A stretch of 64,000 bases of DNA from Clytia hemisphaerica. Its lineage: Eukaryota > Cnidaria > Hydrozoa > Leptothecata > Clytiidae. Below, piece after piece: positions 1 through 10,905 of this stretch. A model generated the notes under the pieces. The model saw nothing but the letters and a program-made list of their open reading frames with translations, did no database searches and was not told the origin of the DNA. Where the stretch lies: the NCBI GenBank assembly GCA_902728285.1, contig CACVBU010001205.1, positions 489,309-553,308 of the forward strand, read 5' to 3'. The first letter of the stretch is position 1, and every line of letters starts with the position of its first letter. The translations under genes were made by a program, and so were the position numbers.

Positions 1-9
1 TTTTCTTAC

Positions 10-2283
10 ATCCTCAGATACAGCATCCCAAAAATGTTTGACAACATTACATTTACAATGTCCTGTTCCATATTCCCAGCCGTCCTTCGAATTAGAAGAG
101 TCTGTTGGACACCAAGCGACGTCTCCGTCCAAAACATATCTGAAAAATATAACATCTAGCTCAAATTTGTAGAAGATAAAAGAACAACTTCAGATTCAGA
201 TTTCAGGATGGTCTTAGAAAGAATTATTGAATACTTTTTACACTCTGATCATCTTATACGCTTCGAAATACACATCTTTTTTTTTAAGAAACTACTTTTA
301 CCAAGCAGCCTCAATGTTTCTTAAGAAATCGGCCTTTTGAGCCTTAAATGTTTCTTACATGTTTCTAAACTTTTTGACATATTGATTGGAAGGTTCTTAT
401 AAAAAACCGAATTAAAAAATGTTATTTTCTCATTCTCAACCTCAGCGTGTTTCTTAGATGTTTCTTAGTTTTTAGGCATTCTGAGCCTCATGTTTCTTAA
501 AAGTGTGTTTCTTAAAAAAAAAGACGTGTAAACCTTTTTTGTTTAGGTGGAACGCCATGCTGAAATTCGTTGCATATTAAGTGCCCCGAGAAAATTTACT
601 AAATTTATTTCTAAATTGACCATTTTATTAAAACCTTCAGGCGCCTTTACATTCTTCAGATTATTCGTAAGTAGACTCAATAACTTCATTTTCACTTTTA
701 ACATTAAACATTTTCAAAGCTGTTCAAAGTCACACTCAAAGTGTGAGTGTGACCATACTGGCAAGAGTAATTGCGGGAGTAATTGGAACCAGGAATTGCA
801 CTCAAATATCTACACAACACACGATGGCTTTGGAGAATCCCTCCTTTATTTTGAAGCTCTCTGTAAACAAATTATTCGAGTTGGAAAAATCTAGCACTGC
901 AAGGTCCTAATATTAACAAAAGGAACATTTTGAAAATGTAAGGTATAAAAGAAACTCACCCTGTAACCATACTGGCAAGAGTTAGGTAATTGGAACCAGG
1001 AATTGCACTCATTCCATCTGCCAAATCTTTTGTTTGTGACCAAAAGGTTGCCTAGTGTGAAAAAGAAAATTTTATTTCTGATCATTATTGGAGAATTTCA
1101 TGGGATAATGTTTGAATCTGTAAAAAATTCCCGATTGTGGTTTGAAACCAAATTGTTTGGAATTCTAAGAATGCTGACTTTGATTTCGAAAAAAAAAATA
1201 GAGGGCAAAAACATAGATTTATAAAGCCCGAAGGGCTAGATGGCGTACTTTAGCTGAAAAGTGTGCCGTGGTTAGGTAGATCACTCGACATTACAATAGA
1301 ATTTCAGCACTTGACCAATCAAAAGTTTCGTGAGTTTTCAAAAACGATAGCAACAATATTTTTTCCGATATTCACTTGTTTTTGCCTGCGATGGCTTAAA
1401 GCACGACATCTAGCCCTTCGGGTTTTATAAATATATGGACAAAAAGTCACTTAGGTAAAAAATCACACATGTGGTGAACGGTGTTTCCATTTGGAAAACA
1501 GGCTCGTTCGTTTCCCTGATTGTCATACCAGCTTTTATTTGCCTAAATTACCCGCAAAGTACGCCAAAGTTAGTTCTCGCCAAAATTACAAAAATTAGTA
1601 CCTCGTCAAAATTAGGTTCTTCCATCATTTCTTGAAAGAACACTACTTTTAGACAAGACAGAAAATGCTAGTTCTCGTCAAAATTTGTTCTCTTAAAGCC
1701 CCCTTCCCCCCCCTCCTGCGGTTTGCGTGAATGCGTGAAAGGCCTTTTCCACTTGCGTGAATGAGTGAAAATTTAAAAAAAAATGCGTGAATGCGTGAAT
1801 TGGAAAGCTCTGCGTGAACAAAAATTTCGTGAATACCCGCGTGAGTGCGTGAATTCAGGAAAAAGATTTGCGTGATTGCGTGAATTGAAGGTCTGCTTGG
1901 GGGGGGGGGGGGCTCCTTAAAGGTAATCTCTGAAATTTACAATACCTAAAGATTCTCCTCACCTTGTTTTTAAAGTAGCCCCATTTTTGGTCCAAGTACA
2001 ATTTATCAACTGCTTTAAGCCAATCACCATAGCTAGCCTTTGTAACTTTGCAAGGATCACGACCTTTAATATTCTCCGCAAATTGATTCCACAACGTTTG
2101 GCATTGACTTTTGGTAAATTTCTTGACATCAAAAATCTCCTTTGTACGTGGTAGAGTTCCGAATTTTACACATCTATCAACAAAAAACTCATCGATTTTT
2201 TCCGTTGTCAAGCCTTGTTGCCAGGTAGCCGAAATTTGGCCAATCGCAATTACGACTATTGCTAGGAAAACCTCTTGTTTCAT
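10..2283 (-). CDS. ADP-ribosyl cyclase (CD38/BST1 family), 5' three exons, partial
   Basis: Ectoenzyme family that turns NAD into cyclic ADP-ribose/ADP-ribose. Spliced exons 2283-1963, 1051-960 and 139-10 join in frame (phases 0 and 2; donors GTGAGG, GTGAGT and GTAAGA; acceptors CTAG and TCAG). The protein starts with a hydrophobic signal peptide (about residues 1-19) followed by Trp-Gln-Gln-Gly, so it looks secreted or GPI-anchored like Aplysia cyclase and BST1, not type II like CD38. Family landmarks: DRCVKFG and SQCQTLW in exon 1; FWSQTKDLAD in exon 2, matching the LWSRIKDLAH segment with the active-site Trp (CD38 W125); GYVLDGDVAWC in exon 2/3; and HFWDAVSED, matching the second active-site Trp (CD38 W189). 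Oddity: the family TLEDT motif, whose Glu is CD38 E146, reads TLASM here. The catalytic Glu equivalent to E226 lies beyond the left edge. Family assignment is firm; substrate preference is inference. Confidence 0.88.
757..815 (-). pseudogene. Relic partial copy of cyclase exon 2
   Basis: Inside intron 2 of the cyclase gene, about 55 bases repeat the 3' half of exon 2 (the part encoding SAIPGSNY and the following stretch) with an 11-base insertion. No matching acceptor or upstream half of the exon is visible, so it looks like a decayed exon duplication rather than an alternative exon. Confidence 0.6.
1218..1431. mobile_element. MITE, GCCCGAAGGGCTAGAT family, copy 1
   Basis: Terminal inverted repeat: TTTATAAAGCCCGAAGGGCT at the left and its near-exact reverse complement at the right, enclosing about 160 bases with no ORF. 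It sits in intron 1 of the cyclase gene. A second copy lies at 54985-55266 and shows an 8-base target-site duplication. Confidence 0.75.
1697..1916. repeat. GCGTGAAT-type short tandem repeat with C-run and G-run ends
   Basis: Irregular copies of TGCGTGAATGCGTGAA fill the block. It begins with a C-rich run and ends with a run of 14 G, so the ends are mutually inverted, as in the GC-ended MITEs elsewhere in the window. It lies in intron 1 of the cyclase gene, 46 bases downstream of the exon 1 donor. Confidence 0.6.
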
Positions 2284-2650
2284 CTTATTAAGTGTATGTG
2301 CAATGCCTCCGCAGTAACTATGGTTCGATTAGATGCTTTTGTTTTCCACCTCGGTTTCTGCAAGGTTCTGCAAAAATAATTCAGGATAATTAAGCAGTTT
2401 TTCTAATGGTTTAACCATTAGAGCGTTGACAGATTTCTTATCTTATCTTGATTGTTTTGATTTTTATCAGATTAAAATCATTGGTTTTGTTGCATTTTTC
2501 TGCAGGAATGTATTATTCTCACCTTGTAGACTTTTCGGATTCAATGGAAAAAGTAAAACAAAAAAAGACGTTAATAGTATGTGTATTGTTCTTTTTTTTA
2601 TGTCCCGGGGGGGGGGACATGTCTTTTAGATATAGCAAAAAAATATAACG

Positions 2651-2722
2651 CAGTAGCTAGACAGGAGGGGCGCAAAATTTGCTCCCCTACACAAATTTTG
2701 CGCCCCCTGTCTACACTACTGT
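2651..2722. repeat. Imperfect palindrome
   Basis: CAGTAG-CTAGACAGG followed by GGCGCAAAATTTG is repeated in reverse complement (CAAATTTTGCGCC, CCTGTCTA, CTACTG), leaving a very short loop. A related GGGCGCAAAATTTGTGTAGG stretch occurs at about 5450, so this is probably a small foldback repeat family. Confidence 0.6.
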
Positions 2723-3410
2723 AACGGGAAGGATTTCTTATGCCAGACCTGATATTTTCACGGAAATTTCAAAAGTCTTTGTGTATCTAATAAATGGGGG
2801 GCTCGGTATAAGCGAGTTAGGTGGAAAAATTTAAAACTCAAAACTTTATAATTGGGGGGGGTGGAATATAAGTGTCCTGGGTGGAAAATTTTTGAAAAGG
2901 AGGCTAACAAGCAGAAGGCAAAAAAGAGGAACTTTCAAAAACATTTTCCCAGAAATTATAGGGAAAAGCTGAAGTTTTTACAAGCTCTTATTTGATTTGG
3001 TTGGTCGTTAACCTGTAATAAAACAATTTTGTCACTTAGCAGTGATACATAGTTGTAAAATAATGACACTCGGCACTCAAGAAAGTCAATTTTTAGAATA
3101 TTTTAAAATAATTTTTCACATATTTCTGCAATACGAGAAAAGACTGAAATTAGACCTAAGAATATTTTTAAACGATTTGACTTAATCTCTAAGTAATCCA
3201 AGAATAAATTTCAGACAAAAAATTAGAACACAAAGGCTTCTAAAGAAGAATAAATTTACGTACCAGATATGTGGCTTCAAATGCTATTAAGCGTTGACTA
3301 ATTTTGAAATTTTAAAAATTCACTTTACATAATCTTAAATTCAATGGTGATAAAGAATAATGGGCCTCATTTGCATGACAATTATTTTTTCTTGACTTGT
3401 CTCTAATATA

Positions 3411-4330
3411 GTTCATAAGGTCAATAAGGAAAGTTTGATGTTGTCGAGACATTTATTTGAAAGAATATTCAAAAATTCTAAAAGGAGACTCGAATTTTCT
3501 AAAAAAAGCTTCGAAATGTTAATGTTTGCCTCAATCCCATAGTTGTGTTTTAACCCGGGGGGGGCACTCGATCTGAAATCGACCATACGTTCGGCCCAAA
3601 ATTTGGCTTCTAAAATCGGACCCTTACAGTGCAGTGAATTTCCATGAAAAATCATACCCTTACAGTGCACTTTTTCGAAATTTCTCGCCCGTAAGGGCGA
3701 AAATTTTTGCAATTTTCCAAGAAAATGTGGAATTTTTCCTCCAAAATTGACCAATTTTGTGATAATTTTACCCAAAAATTGCCCTTTTACCAAAATTTCC
3801 TACCCTTACAGTGCAGTTCAGTGCAGTCTTGTAATTTCCTACCCTTACAGTGCACTAGCTGAACTATGAAAAACCTACCCTTAAGGGCCGAACGTCTGGT
3901 AGGTCATTTACCTTGAGTGCCCCCCCCGGGTGTTTTAATAAGAAATGCGTTCCTAAAATTTAATATCAATTGGGTTCATAAGGTCAATGAGGAAAGTTTG
4001 ATCTTGTCAAGACATTTATTTGAAAAAATATTCAATAATTCTAAAAGGAGACTCTAATTTTCTAAAAAGAGCTTCGAAATGTTAATGTTTGCTTCAATCC
4101 CATAGTTGTGTTTTAATAAGAAATGCGTTTGCAAAATTTAATGTCATTGTCTATTGGGTAATAAGGCTTAATGAGGAAAGTTTGATCTTGTCAAGACATT
4201 TATTTGAAAAAATATTCAAAAATTCTAAAAAGAGCTTCGAAATGTTAATGTTTGCTTCAATCCCATAGTTGTATTTTAATAAGAAATGTGTTCGCAAAAT
4301 TTAATGTCTATTGGGTAATAAGGCTCATCA
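3411..4330. repeat. Three direct copies of a ~180-base unit
   Basis: The unit, starting near AAGGTCAAT(A/G)AGGAAAGTTTGAT and ending with AATCCCATAGTTGTGTTTTAATAAG, occurs from about 3417, 3977 and 4165. Copy 1 is split by the MITE at 3554-3930; the later copies lack the insert and show the uninterrupted sequence. The third copy has a deletion before the shared GAGCTTCGAAATG motif. Confidence 0.8.
3554..3930. mobile_element. GC-ended MITE with 8-base TSD (hAT-like)
   Basis: A perfect 16-base terminal inverted repeat, CCCGGGGGGGGCACTC, encloses a 377-base element flanked by the direct 8-base repeat TGTTTTAA (3546-3553 and 3931-3938). Two neighbouring copies of the host repeat lack the insert and have a single TGTTTTAA, which proves the boundaries. 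The interior carries repeated ACCCTTACAGTGCA motifs. An 8-base duplication is typical of hAT elements; no transposase is present. Confidence 0.9.
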
Positions 4331-5572
4331 TGATTTTGAAAACCAAATTTTTTCAAACCAATATTTTCAAAAAAGTTTCAAAATTAGATTAGGCGAGACC
4401 AATTCGATTAGTTGTTTTGCGGGCGCGGCCGACCCTGAAATTCCAAAAATCGAAATAAAATTCATTTGGTAGTATATTTTAATTTTCTTTGCTTTACAGA
4501 CTGCCAAATTCGCACTGTAGACAACTAGGCCCATTTTAGGTGTTTGAAGGTGTACTAGGTAGAAAATTCCAAAAACCGAGTGTATCCTTCATAAAAAATT
4601 GAACAAGAAATATCTCTCTCAATCTTCAGGGGCATTCGATCTAAAAACAACTGTATATGCTCAGGCAAGTTACTGTCTGAGCAAAAAATCGATAAATCAA
4701 AAGGCACGGTTTTTCCAGTTGTTCCACAAGTTATTTTTTAGAAAGAAAGTCCATCCTACGTGTATACCAAACTTGAAAGCGTTTTGATTAAAATTTGAGA
4801 AGTTATTAGCATAACTTGCCTTTGCCTGAGTGTGCAGGAAGAAAATAAGTAAAATGCCATGTGATTTGGGTAAAATGGGATTTTATAGGGTATTTAAAAA
4901 TCTGTAACAAAATGATTCTGCAATTTTATTGCCAATGATTATATATAAATTCTTGAAAACTATGTTACAGCTTGAATTAAATACATGTTTTTTAATAAGG
5001 AAGCATCTACCTCCATATCCAGCTCGCATTATGCTTGGTATTATATTGTTCTCAAGCAATAGAGCAATTTTTTAGGTATCAATTAATCCTGCATAGGCCT
5101 ATACTATAGCATATTCTTATTATGGAAAAAATACTTTTAGTGGTTTTATCCTGGTTTAAAAGTGGGATATTCATTACAGAGTATCGGGCAGAGAGGTATC
5201 ATATACCATTCTGTACAAGTACAAAGTTTTCATTATGGCAATCTTACTCACCGTGCTCTCACCTTCACGATACGACCGCTCAATGGTGCTTAATGACCGG
5301 TAGTTTTAGCGAATCTGCCGCAAAAATCCTTCAAAATTTTTTTTTAGAGCTTACCGAAATTGAAATTCTCCAATATCAGGCACTTTAAATTCTCAGGTAA
5401 ATTTCATTTCTGCTGATTTAGTCATTTAACACCAGTAGCGTAGCCAAGTGGGCGCAAAATTTGTGTAGGAGAGCAGATTTTTATGACACAGTAATAATTA
5501 TCTTTTTATATCATGAATAGATCATTACAGTATCATTATATAGACAAGATTAGATTTATATAGACAATCAGG

Positions 5573-6238
5573 GTAAATAGAACCAACGACCTAATAAAAT
5601 AGATAGACCAGTATCCTATTGAAATGATCCGCGTTAGAATGATAAAAAAATTAATGATTTTTTGCATCATTAAAATGTCATTCCGCGTGCAAAAGTATTT
5701 TTTTAAGATTAGCTATTGGTTGATATTGATCACATGACCTAAATTTTGTGAATATGTTCTTAATTTCAAGTCAAACTTTTAGGCCTAAAAATCAGTAAAC
5801 ATTGTTAAAATTATAAAATTTGTATTTGGATAGTGTTTGTGTTTTCTATCTTAAGAACGCACCATGAACGCACGTTTATTTTCTTAGTTAGAGTCTTTCA
5901 AAAATGTTTATGTTCTTAAAGAAAATGCGCTGTAAAGCGCAACAGTGTTGTCGAAAAATATTGAAAAATATCTTGTGAGAAAGATGATTAAAAATGCGAT
6001 CAGACGTAAGCAAAAAAAATCGAAAATTATACTTATGGTCAGTAGAAATTCGATATAATTGATTTTACACCATTTAGAGATGCTTGTAAAAAGTCTAATT
6101 TCTTTGTAATATGACTTACGCGGACGGTGGAAAGACGGCAAGATGAAAGAATACAAAATAAATAGAAAACAAAAGATTTTTAAGAGCCATTGTATGAAGT
6201 TCTTGGTCTATCTATTTTATTAAGTCGTTGATAGAACG
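5573..6238. mobile_element. Inverted-repeat element, type unknown
   Basis: The ends share about 30 bases in inverted orientation (CTAATAAAATAGATAGACCA at the left; the complement, with TTATTAAGTCGTTG, at the right). The interior has no recognisable coding sequence, and target-site duplications are not clear. Confidence 0.55.
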
Positions 6239-6629
6239 GACTGAAACCGGATAAGGATTAAAATTCCCATATTTTCTATGGACAGGGGTTCGAATTGCAT
6301 TGTTTCAAGTCAGAAAAAATCAGTATTTTGCAATGATGATCGGTTTATTTGATTATTTACAATTGGAATATAATTTTCCACTTGGATGGGGAATTTTTGG
6401 CCAATTTTTCCAGTGAGAAGAGGGGTTTTTAAATGCTCTATTGATTTACCGTTCCCTGAAAATTTATTCTTTCGGTCTGAATTCAATCGGCAAAATTGAT
6501 TCCGTCAAATTTCATCGAAATCGAACATTGATCCCGACAAAAATAACCGTTTTTTATTTTTAAGGTACTATTGCACAAAATCAAAATTTATTGTGGTCTA
6601 ATTCATGTTAACCCATGTTAACCCTTTAA

Positions 6630-7272
6630 CCCAGATCAACGATGTAAAAATAATAGATAACCAACTACCTCTAGAAGGCACTTCTCCCAAGAGAACAACC
6701 ATTGTTTTCCTATTGAAATGAGCACTCTATTAAAAAGCTCTGTGTGCAGTGCGTGTTATGCTTTTAGCTAGATTTTGACACACTTTTTGACATCCACTGA
6801 ATTGATAGAAAATTTGAATTGTTATTTACTGCAAATTTTGGAATTTTTTTCAAAAGATAAAGGTACCAATCTTTAGACAAATTGACTACGGATCGGCCTG
6901 ATACCACTTAATCTTCATCTGGATAAATAAACGCTCATAAAATGATGTTATCTGAAAAATATATGTGTGATTTGAAATGCGATATCTCACGTATGAAAAG
7001 TGCATGAAGGTTGCATGATACAAAATAAACAGATGAAGGTTTATAGAACAATAATATCTAATTAAAAAATTCCTTCTGTGAGGCTGTCTATAGGAAAATA
7101 CACTTTTTCTAACCCAAATTTTGGAAAAATATACATCACGTGATCGATTCTGTCCAATAGAAGGATAGAAGGTTGCAAATGAAGCAATTTTTTATTTAAT
7201 TGCACTTTTTACGATGCAAAATGTCCAAGGCAAGTTGGTTATTATTTTTACATCGTTGCCCAGATTTATTTG
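6630..7272. mobile_element. Inverted-repeat element, type unknown
   Basis: CCCAGATCAACGATGTAAAA at the left and the near reverse complement at about 7240-7272 form a terminal repeat of about 35 bases with small indels. The interior is AT-rich and shows no coding. Confidence 0.55.
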
Positions 7273-7423
7273 CTAAGTTTTGCCATATTTATGTAGATAA
7301 TGAGAATTAAAGCAATCAGGGATTGGACGACCTTTAAACAAAAAAATTTTTCAATATTTTTAACAATATATTGCTTCAAATAAAACAAATTGTTACATTC
7401 AAAGATAAATATTTCTTTTCGTT

Positions 7424-10419
7424 TTATTCAGAATGATGACACCATGGGTGTTTTTTAGAAGCTCCAACCAGAGGTGACCAGCAACATCCTTTGTCCATGC
7501 ATTCATCTTTAGAGATACCAAGGTGACCACAATCTTTTCGCTTGTGACCTTCAATGAATTTGCATTGTTCTGTGGAATGGAAAAGTTGATAATAGAAAGA
7601 TAAAACACGTTAAAAATGTTTTCGATCTTGAAAAGAAAATGTATTCTTTGGGGCTCAAGAAGTACTAAAAGCCCTAGATGGTAAGAGATTACATGAACTC
7701 TCATAGCACTCTCTAACGTTACGCTTCAATATTTGATGATATAGAAAGTCACCGTCAATAAGAAACTCTTACAAACGACGCACTACTATTCGATTCACTT
7801 CCTTATCCGATGCAAATCCAACTCCCCTTGAAAATCGAATTAGAGAGGGAATGCGGGTGTAGATGATGCTATCGTCCGTTAGAGGCTCTGTAAACGTGGG
7901 AAAATATGTATGCACAGGGCAGGGCGTGATTGAGGGTAGTTTACGGGGAATAAAGTGGCGGTTGAGTTTGGAACAAACACTGTAAATACCTCCGCCAGGA
8001 CTGCTTACTCCGCCCCAGGCTAACCACCATTTTTAAATTCATCGCGCCTCCTAAACTATTCCCTTCGTTAGTGATCTTGGGTGTGGTATATTTCATAAAA
8101 CACTAACCTTCGGGATAGAAACACCATGGAGTATTTTTCCTGTTGATATCAACTGGTACTCTGAAACAACATCCACGACTTTCGCATTTTGTTAATGTTA
8201 TTCCTTTATGTCCACATTCTCGTCGTGTATCACGTGCGATGTCACATGTCGCTGAAACGGTACAAAGTCTAGTATTTAAACACTGATCTCTTATTACTTT
8301 ACTGGATCGAGATTCCCATATTCTTGATATCCATGACGTAATCTTTTATACGAAAACACCCGAAAAACACCGGGCGTTTGCCACCAGTTTTGAATTTAAA
8401 CAATAAAGCTGGGGGCCAACCCCCGGTGTTTTTCGTGTGTATTCGTATAAAAGATTATGTCATGAATATCAGAATTAAATAAGGTTTAAGGAGCTGACAA
8501 GCCTGCCATTTTGTACTCTATTCTTGTTGTCATCAGTGGGATTATCCAATGTTTTGGAACTTGAACGTTCGCAAATCTAGTATAAACCGAAACCATCATG
8601 GCATACTAGTCGACCTTAAAGCTGGACGTAGTTTCATGGGAAATATGTAAACATTTAAACCTATCTAGTGTGCAGATGATATCCGTGGTTTCGAGCCTAA
8701 ATATTCAGGACATACACCAAGCGGAAATATCAATTGACATTACGTCACTTTTGTGACGTTTTCAGTCGAAAAGAAAGCTATAGTTATAGGCCATTCCACG
8801 ATCAAAAAGACACCCACATACTTTTAGGGTCCTTTTATTTACCAATACCTTAGAAACCATACTCTCTAACTCGGAACTTCCTTAACCTTTGTGTTCCCCG
8901 TGCGTGTTCGAGTTATGGAGATTCCTTTTTATTACCATCCCAGCTGGCACAAAACGCTGTTCCAACGTTCATCTAACGTTAAATAAACGTTGAAACAACG
9001 TTGTGTGCCAGCTGGGATGCTCACTCACCATTGCATCTACCACACCTTCTTGGACATTGTTCTTGTGTTGGTTTATAAAAGCCGCAAGCACCATGTGTTG
9101 TCATTTGTGGACACCATTTGTTCGTATCACGACATACCGTACCTAATATAAGATGAAATGGGTAATGAATTAATTTATCAAAAAATTTGTATTTCATGAA
9201 AAACTGTTTCTCAGAAAATCAGGGTGTAGCCCATTTGCCCTCTCCCGGTAGGTAGCTAGGGGGCTACCAAGAGGCTGGTATTGACCGATATTTCAAGAAG
9301 AAAATATCGGTATTACGATATTTCTTACCCTCGGAAGCCCCCACTAACAACGGTACTACATGGAAGGATCATATTCGAGAGAGTTGGTTAGTGAATCTGC
9401 TCCATTATTAAAAGGATATGGTAATAATCACGTAGTGTCGTTTAGTGCGGAGTGCGGAGTGCGGAGTAATCTAGAGCTCTATTTTAAAGCTTTAAGCTAG
9501 TGGGTATTTTGCAATGAATTTTGTTCCTGATATAATTTTTTCTTCAATCCAATTTTCATTGACATTAAAACCTTTATCGAATTCATTAAACCTCAAATTC
9601 ATCAAGCAAGTTTTGAAAAGTTATCGGATAGGGTGGTGAAGGAGGATTAACTGAAACACCCTAGGTTGCTGGAAAGTCTTTGGTAAACTAATGGTGTTTG
9701 GGATTCTTGGGATGAGGAACATTATGGTTGAGGTAGGAGTGGTGAATTTTAACTTATATTACAGAGGACTCTCACTTGTTCAAACTTCTATTATTCGAAT
9801 CTTCTATAATTGAAATTGATTAAGTCCTCATCAAGGGGAAACCCTTGTAAAATATTTTCTACAATTCGAATCACTCTGTTATTCAAAAGAAATTGATTTC
9901 TCGTTCGAGTTCGAATTAGCGAGAGTTAATTGTAATTTTTAATTTAATAAGATGCCCTAAAATTGTCAATCCCCGTGAGTTTCCCAGGCAAATGGAAAAA
10001 TACGGTTATGTACCACTCTAAAAGTACCTAGTAACACCCCTGTGTCACAGACCCACTGGGACCTCAGCCCCACTGGAAAATTTGGTCAAAATTTCGTCCC
10101 CGGTGGGAAAATATTTTGAAATTTTAGCCCCACTGGGAAAATGACTTTGATTTCATCCCTATTCGAAATTCAATGTTTAAAAATTGTACTCCAAAACTAT
10201 CCCTACTGGCATTTTTAACCTTGGAACAATAGAATTTCTATCCCCATCAGGAATTCAATAGGAATGTTTATCCCCCACTGAGGAAAAAGGTTCCAGTGGG
10301 GCTGTGAGACAGGGGTGTCTAGTACTCCCGGGAATGAATCAGGGTTCAAAAAACTTACCGTAAGTCAATGAAATTGTGAAGCATAAAATGATAACTGAAA
10401 AAATTGTTAACTTTGCCAT
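7424..10419 (-). CDS. Secreted ShKT + two-trefoil protein, downstream paralogue (gene B)
   Basis: Four exons: 10419-10359 (signal peptide), 9142-9029 (ShKT), 8251-8108 (trefoil 1) and 7569-7424 (trefoil 2, ends in TAA). All junctions are phase 1 with GT-AG sites; total 465 bases, 154 residues. The signal peptide is a hydrophobic stretch of about 20 residues. The ShKT domain has the canonical six-Cys spacing C-x6-C-x8-C-x9-C-x3-C-x2-C. Each trefoil shows CG, C-x4-CC and PWC motifs (e.g. CESRGCCF and PWCFYPE). One domain per exon with uniform phase 1 is typical exon-shuffled extracellular architecture. The ShKT fold occurs in channel-blocking toxins but also in many enzymes and mucus or matrix proteins; trefoils mark mucosal or secreted proteins. 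Function unknown; a secreted mucus-type or defence role is only a guess. Gene A upstream is its tandem paralogue. Confidence 0.85.
7705..7860. repeat. Degenerate Tc1/mariner-like MITE copy
   Basis: CACTCTCTAACG near the left end and TTAGAGAGGGAATG near the right, with an interior AGTCACCGTCAATAAGAAAC shared with the element at 48481-48646. It lies in intron 3 of gene B? No: it lies between the trefoil 2 exon (ends 7569) and the trefoil 1 exon (starts 8108), which is intron 3. Confidence 0.5.
8321..8465. repeat. Foldback MITE (TTGATATC...ATAAAAGATTA family)
   Basis: Inverted arms: TTCTTGATATCCATGACGTA with CTTTTATACGAA at the left, mirrored by TTCGTATAAAAGATTATGTC and ATGAATATCAGAA at the right. 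It is related in layout to the copies at 12265-12422 and 59198-59360. It lies in the intron between the ShKT and first trefoil exons of gene B. Confidence 0.6.
8936..9019. repeat. 84-base palindromic element with CCCAGCTGGCAC ends
   Basis: CATCCCAGCTGGCAC at the left and its exact complement at the right, with internal AACGTT repeats that also pair. It sits inside the gene B intron, 9 bases after the ShKT exon donor, so the hairpin is transcribed next to a splice site. Confidence 0.75.
9775..9945. repeat. Degenerate TTATTCGA-rich MITE remnant
   Basis: ACTCTCACTTGTTC near the left and CGAATTAGCGAGAGTT near the right form weak inverted ends; the interior contains TTATTCGAAT and AATTCGAATCACT. 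It probably belongs to the family of 48481-48646. Intron 1 of gene B. Confidence 0.4.
10034..10318. mobile_element. MITE with 6-base TSD (ACACCCCTGTSTCACAG family), copy 1
   Basis: Terminal inverted repeats ACACCCCTGTGTCACAG / complement, followed inside by CCCACTGG. Flanked by the direct repeat CTAGTA (10028-10033, 10319-10324). Located in intron 1 of gene B, immediately before its signal-peptide exon donor. Other copies: 15716-15999 (TSD ATATGA), 17905-18150 and 29267-29521. Confidence 0.88.
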
Positions 10420-10728
10420 GACCTTATTATTTTTATAGATGGCAGATGACTTGTGATGTCCAAAGCTTGAGATGTTTTGTAACTTTGTTGCTTTGCACAT
10501 CTCTTTGACACAAGTGAGTTTTGAAAGGTTGATCAAATAAGTTTGTACAGTTGTGTTTTCCTTCGACTTTTCATTATTTTTCATATCATTGAATGTTTTC
10601 TTCATTTCGAAACAAATAATGATAAATTTTTAGAAAACTATTGATTATCAACATAACTTTAGAATAATTTAAACAAAACAATTCCATTGGCTGTTTTACG
10701 GGCCTAGCTTCCCAAAAAGAGATTTGTA

Positions 10729-10905
10729 CACTGACCTTTATATATTCCTGGACCAAGTTACTCAATGCTGGCCAAGCAGAGTTTTTTTTGAAATTGGTAC
10801 CCGCGGAGAGAGCGCTAGATCTAGTTTCGTTTCTACCACCTTTCAAAATAACTTCGATCAAAGATGGCGGATATAGCTTGGTCCAGGGATATATAAAGGT
10901 CAGTG
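10729..10905. mobile_element. 177-base inverted-repeat element
   Basis: CACTGACCTTTATATATTCC and GGACCAAG at the left; CTTGGTCCAGGGATATATAAAGGTCAGTG-type complement at the right. Ends match over about 28 bases with one or two mismatches. No coding capacity. Target-site duplication not visible. Confidence 0.7.

Larger units (their letters stand above)
2284..7423. other. Gene-poor intergenic region
   Basis: No ORF here has a recognisable domain, convincing exon boundaries or protein-like composition. What it holds is repeats: a palindrome at 2651-2722, a triplicated unit at 3411-4330 interrupted by a MITE, and two inverted-repeat elements at 5573-6238 and 6630-7272. The promoter of the cyclase gene should lie just above 2283, but no clear TATA or initiator was identified. 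Confidence 0.6.

Noticed and set aside
547..894. Plus-strand 115-codon ORF containing an EGF/laminin-like CECDHTG stretch
   Set aside because: It overlaps, on the opposite strand, the relic copy of cyclase exon 2 and lacks an ATG start. The short Cys motif is explained by the antisense of repeated sequence.
3413..3793. Minus-strand 126-codon ORF
   Set aside because: Runs through the tandem repeat and the MITE at 3554-3930; no domain; composition explained by repeats.
5122..5388. Plus-strand 88-codon ORF starting with ATG
   Set aside because: No domain, no conserved motif pattern, no splice partners; isolated in a gene-poor stretch.
6280..6300. tRNA B-box-like GGTTCGAATTG
   Set aside because: No cloverleaf or A-box at a suitable distance; no tRNA supported anywhere in the window.
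10586..10861. Minus-strand 91-codon ORF upstream of gene B
   Set aside because: Overlaps the inverted-repeat element at 10729-10905; no protein features.
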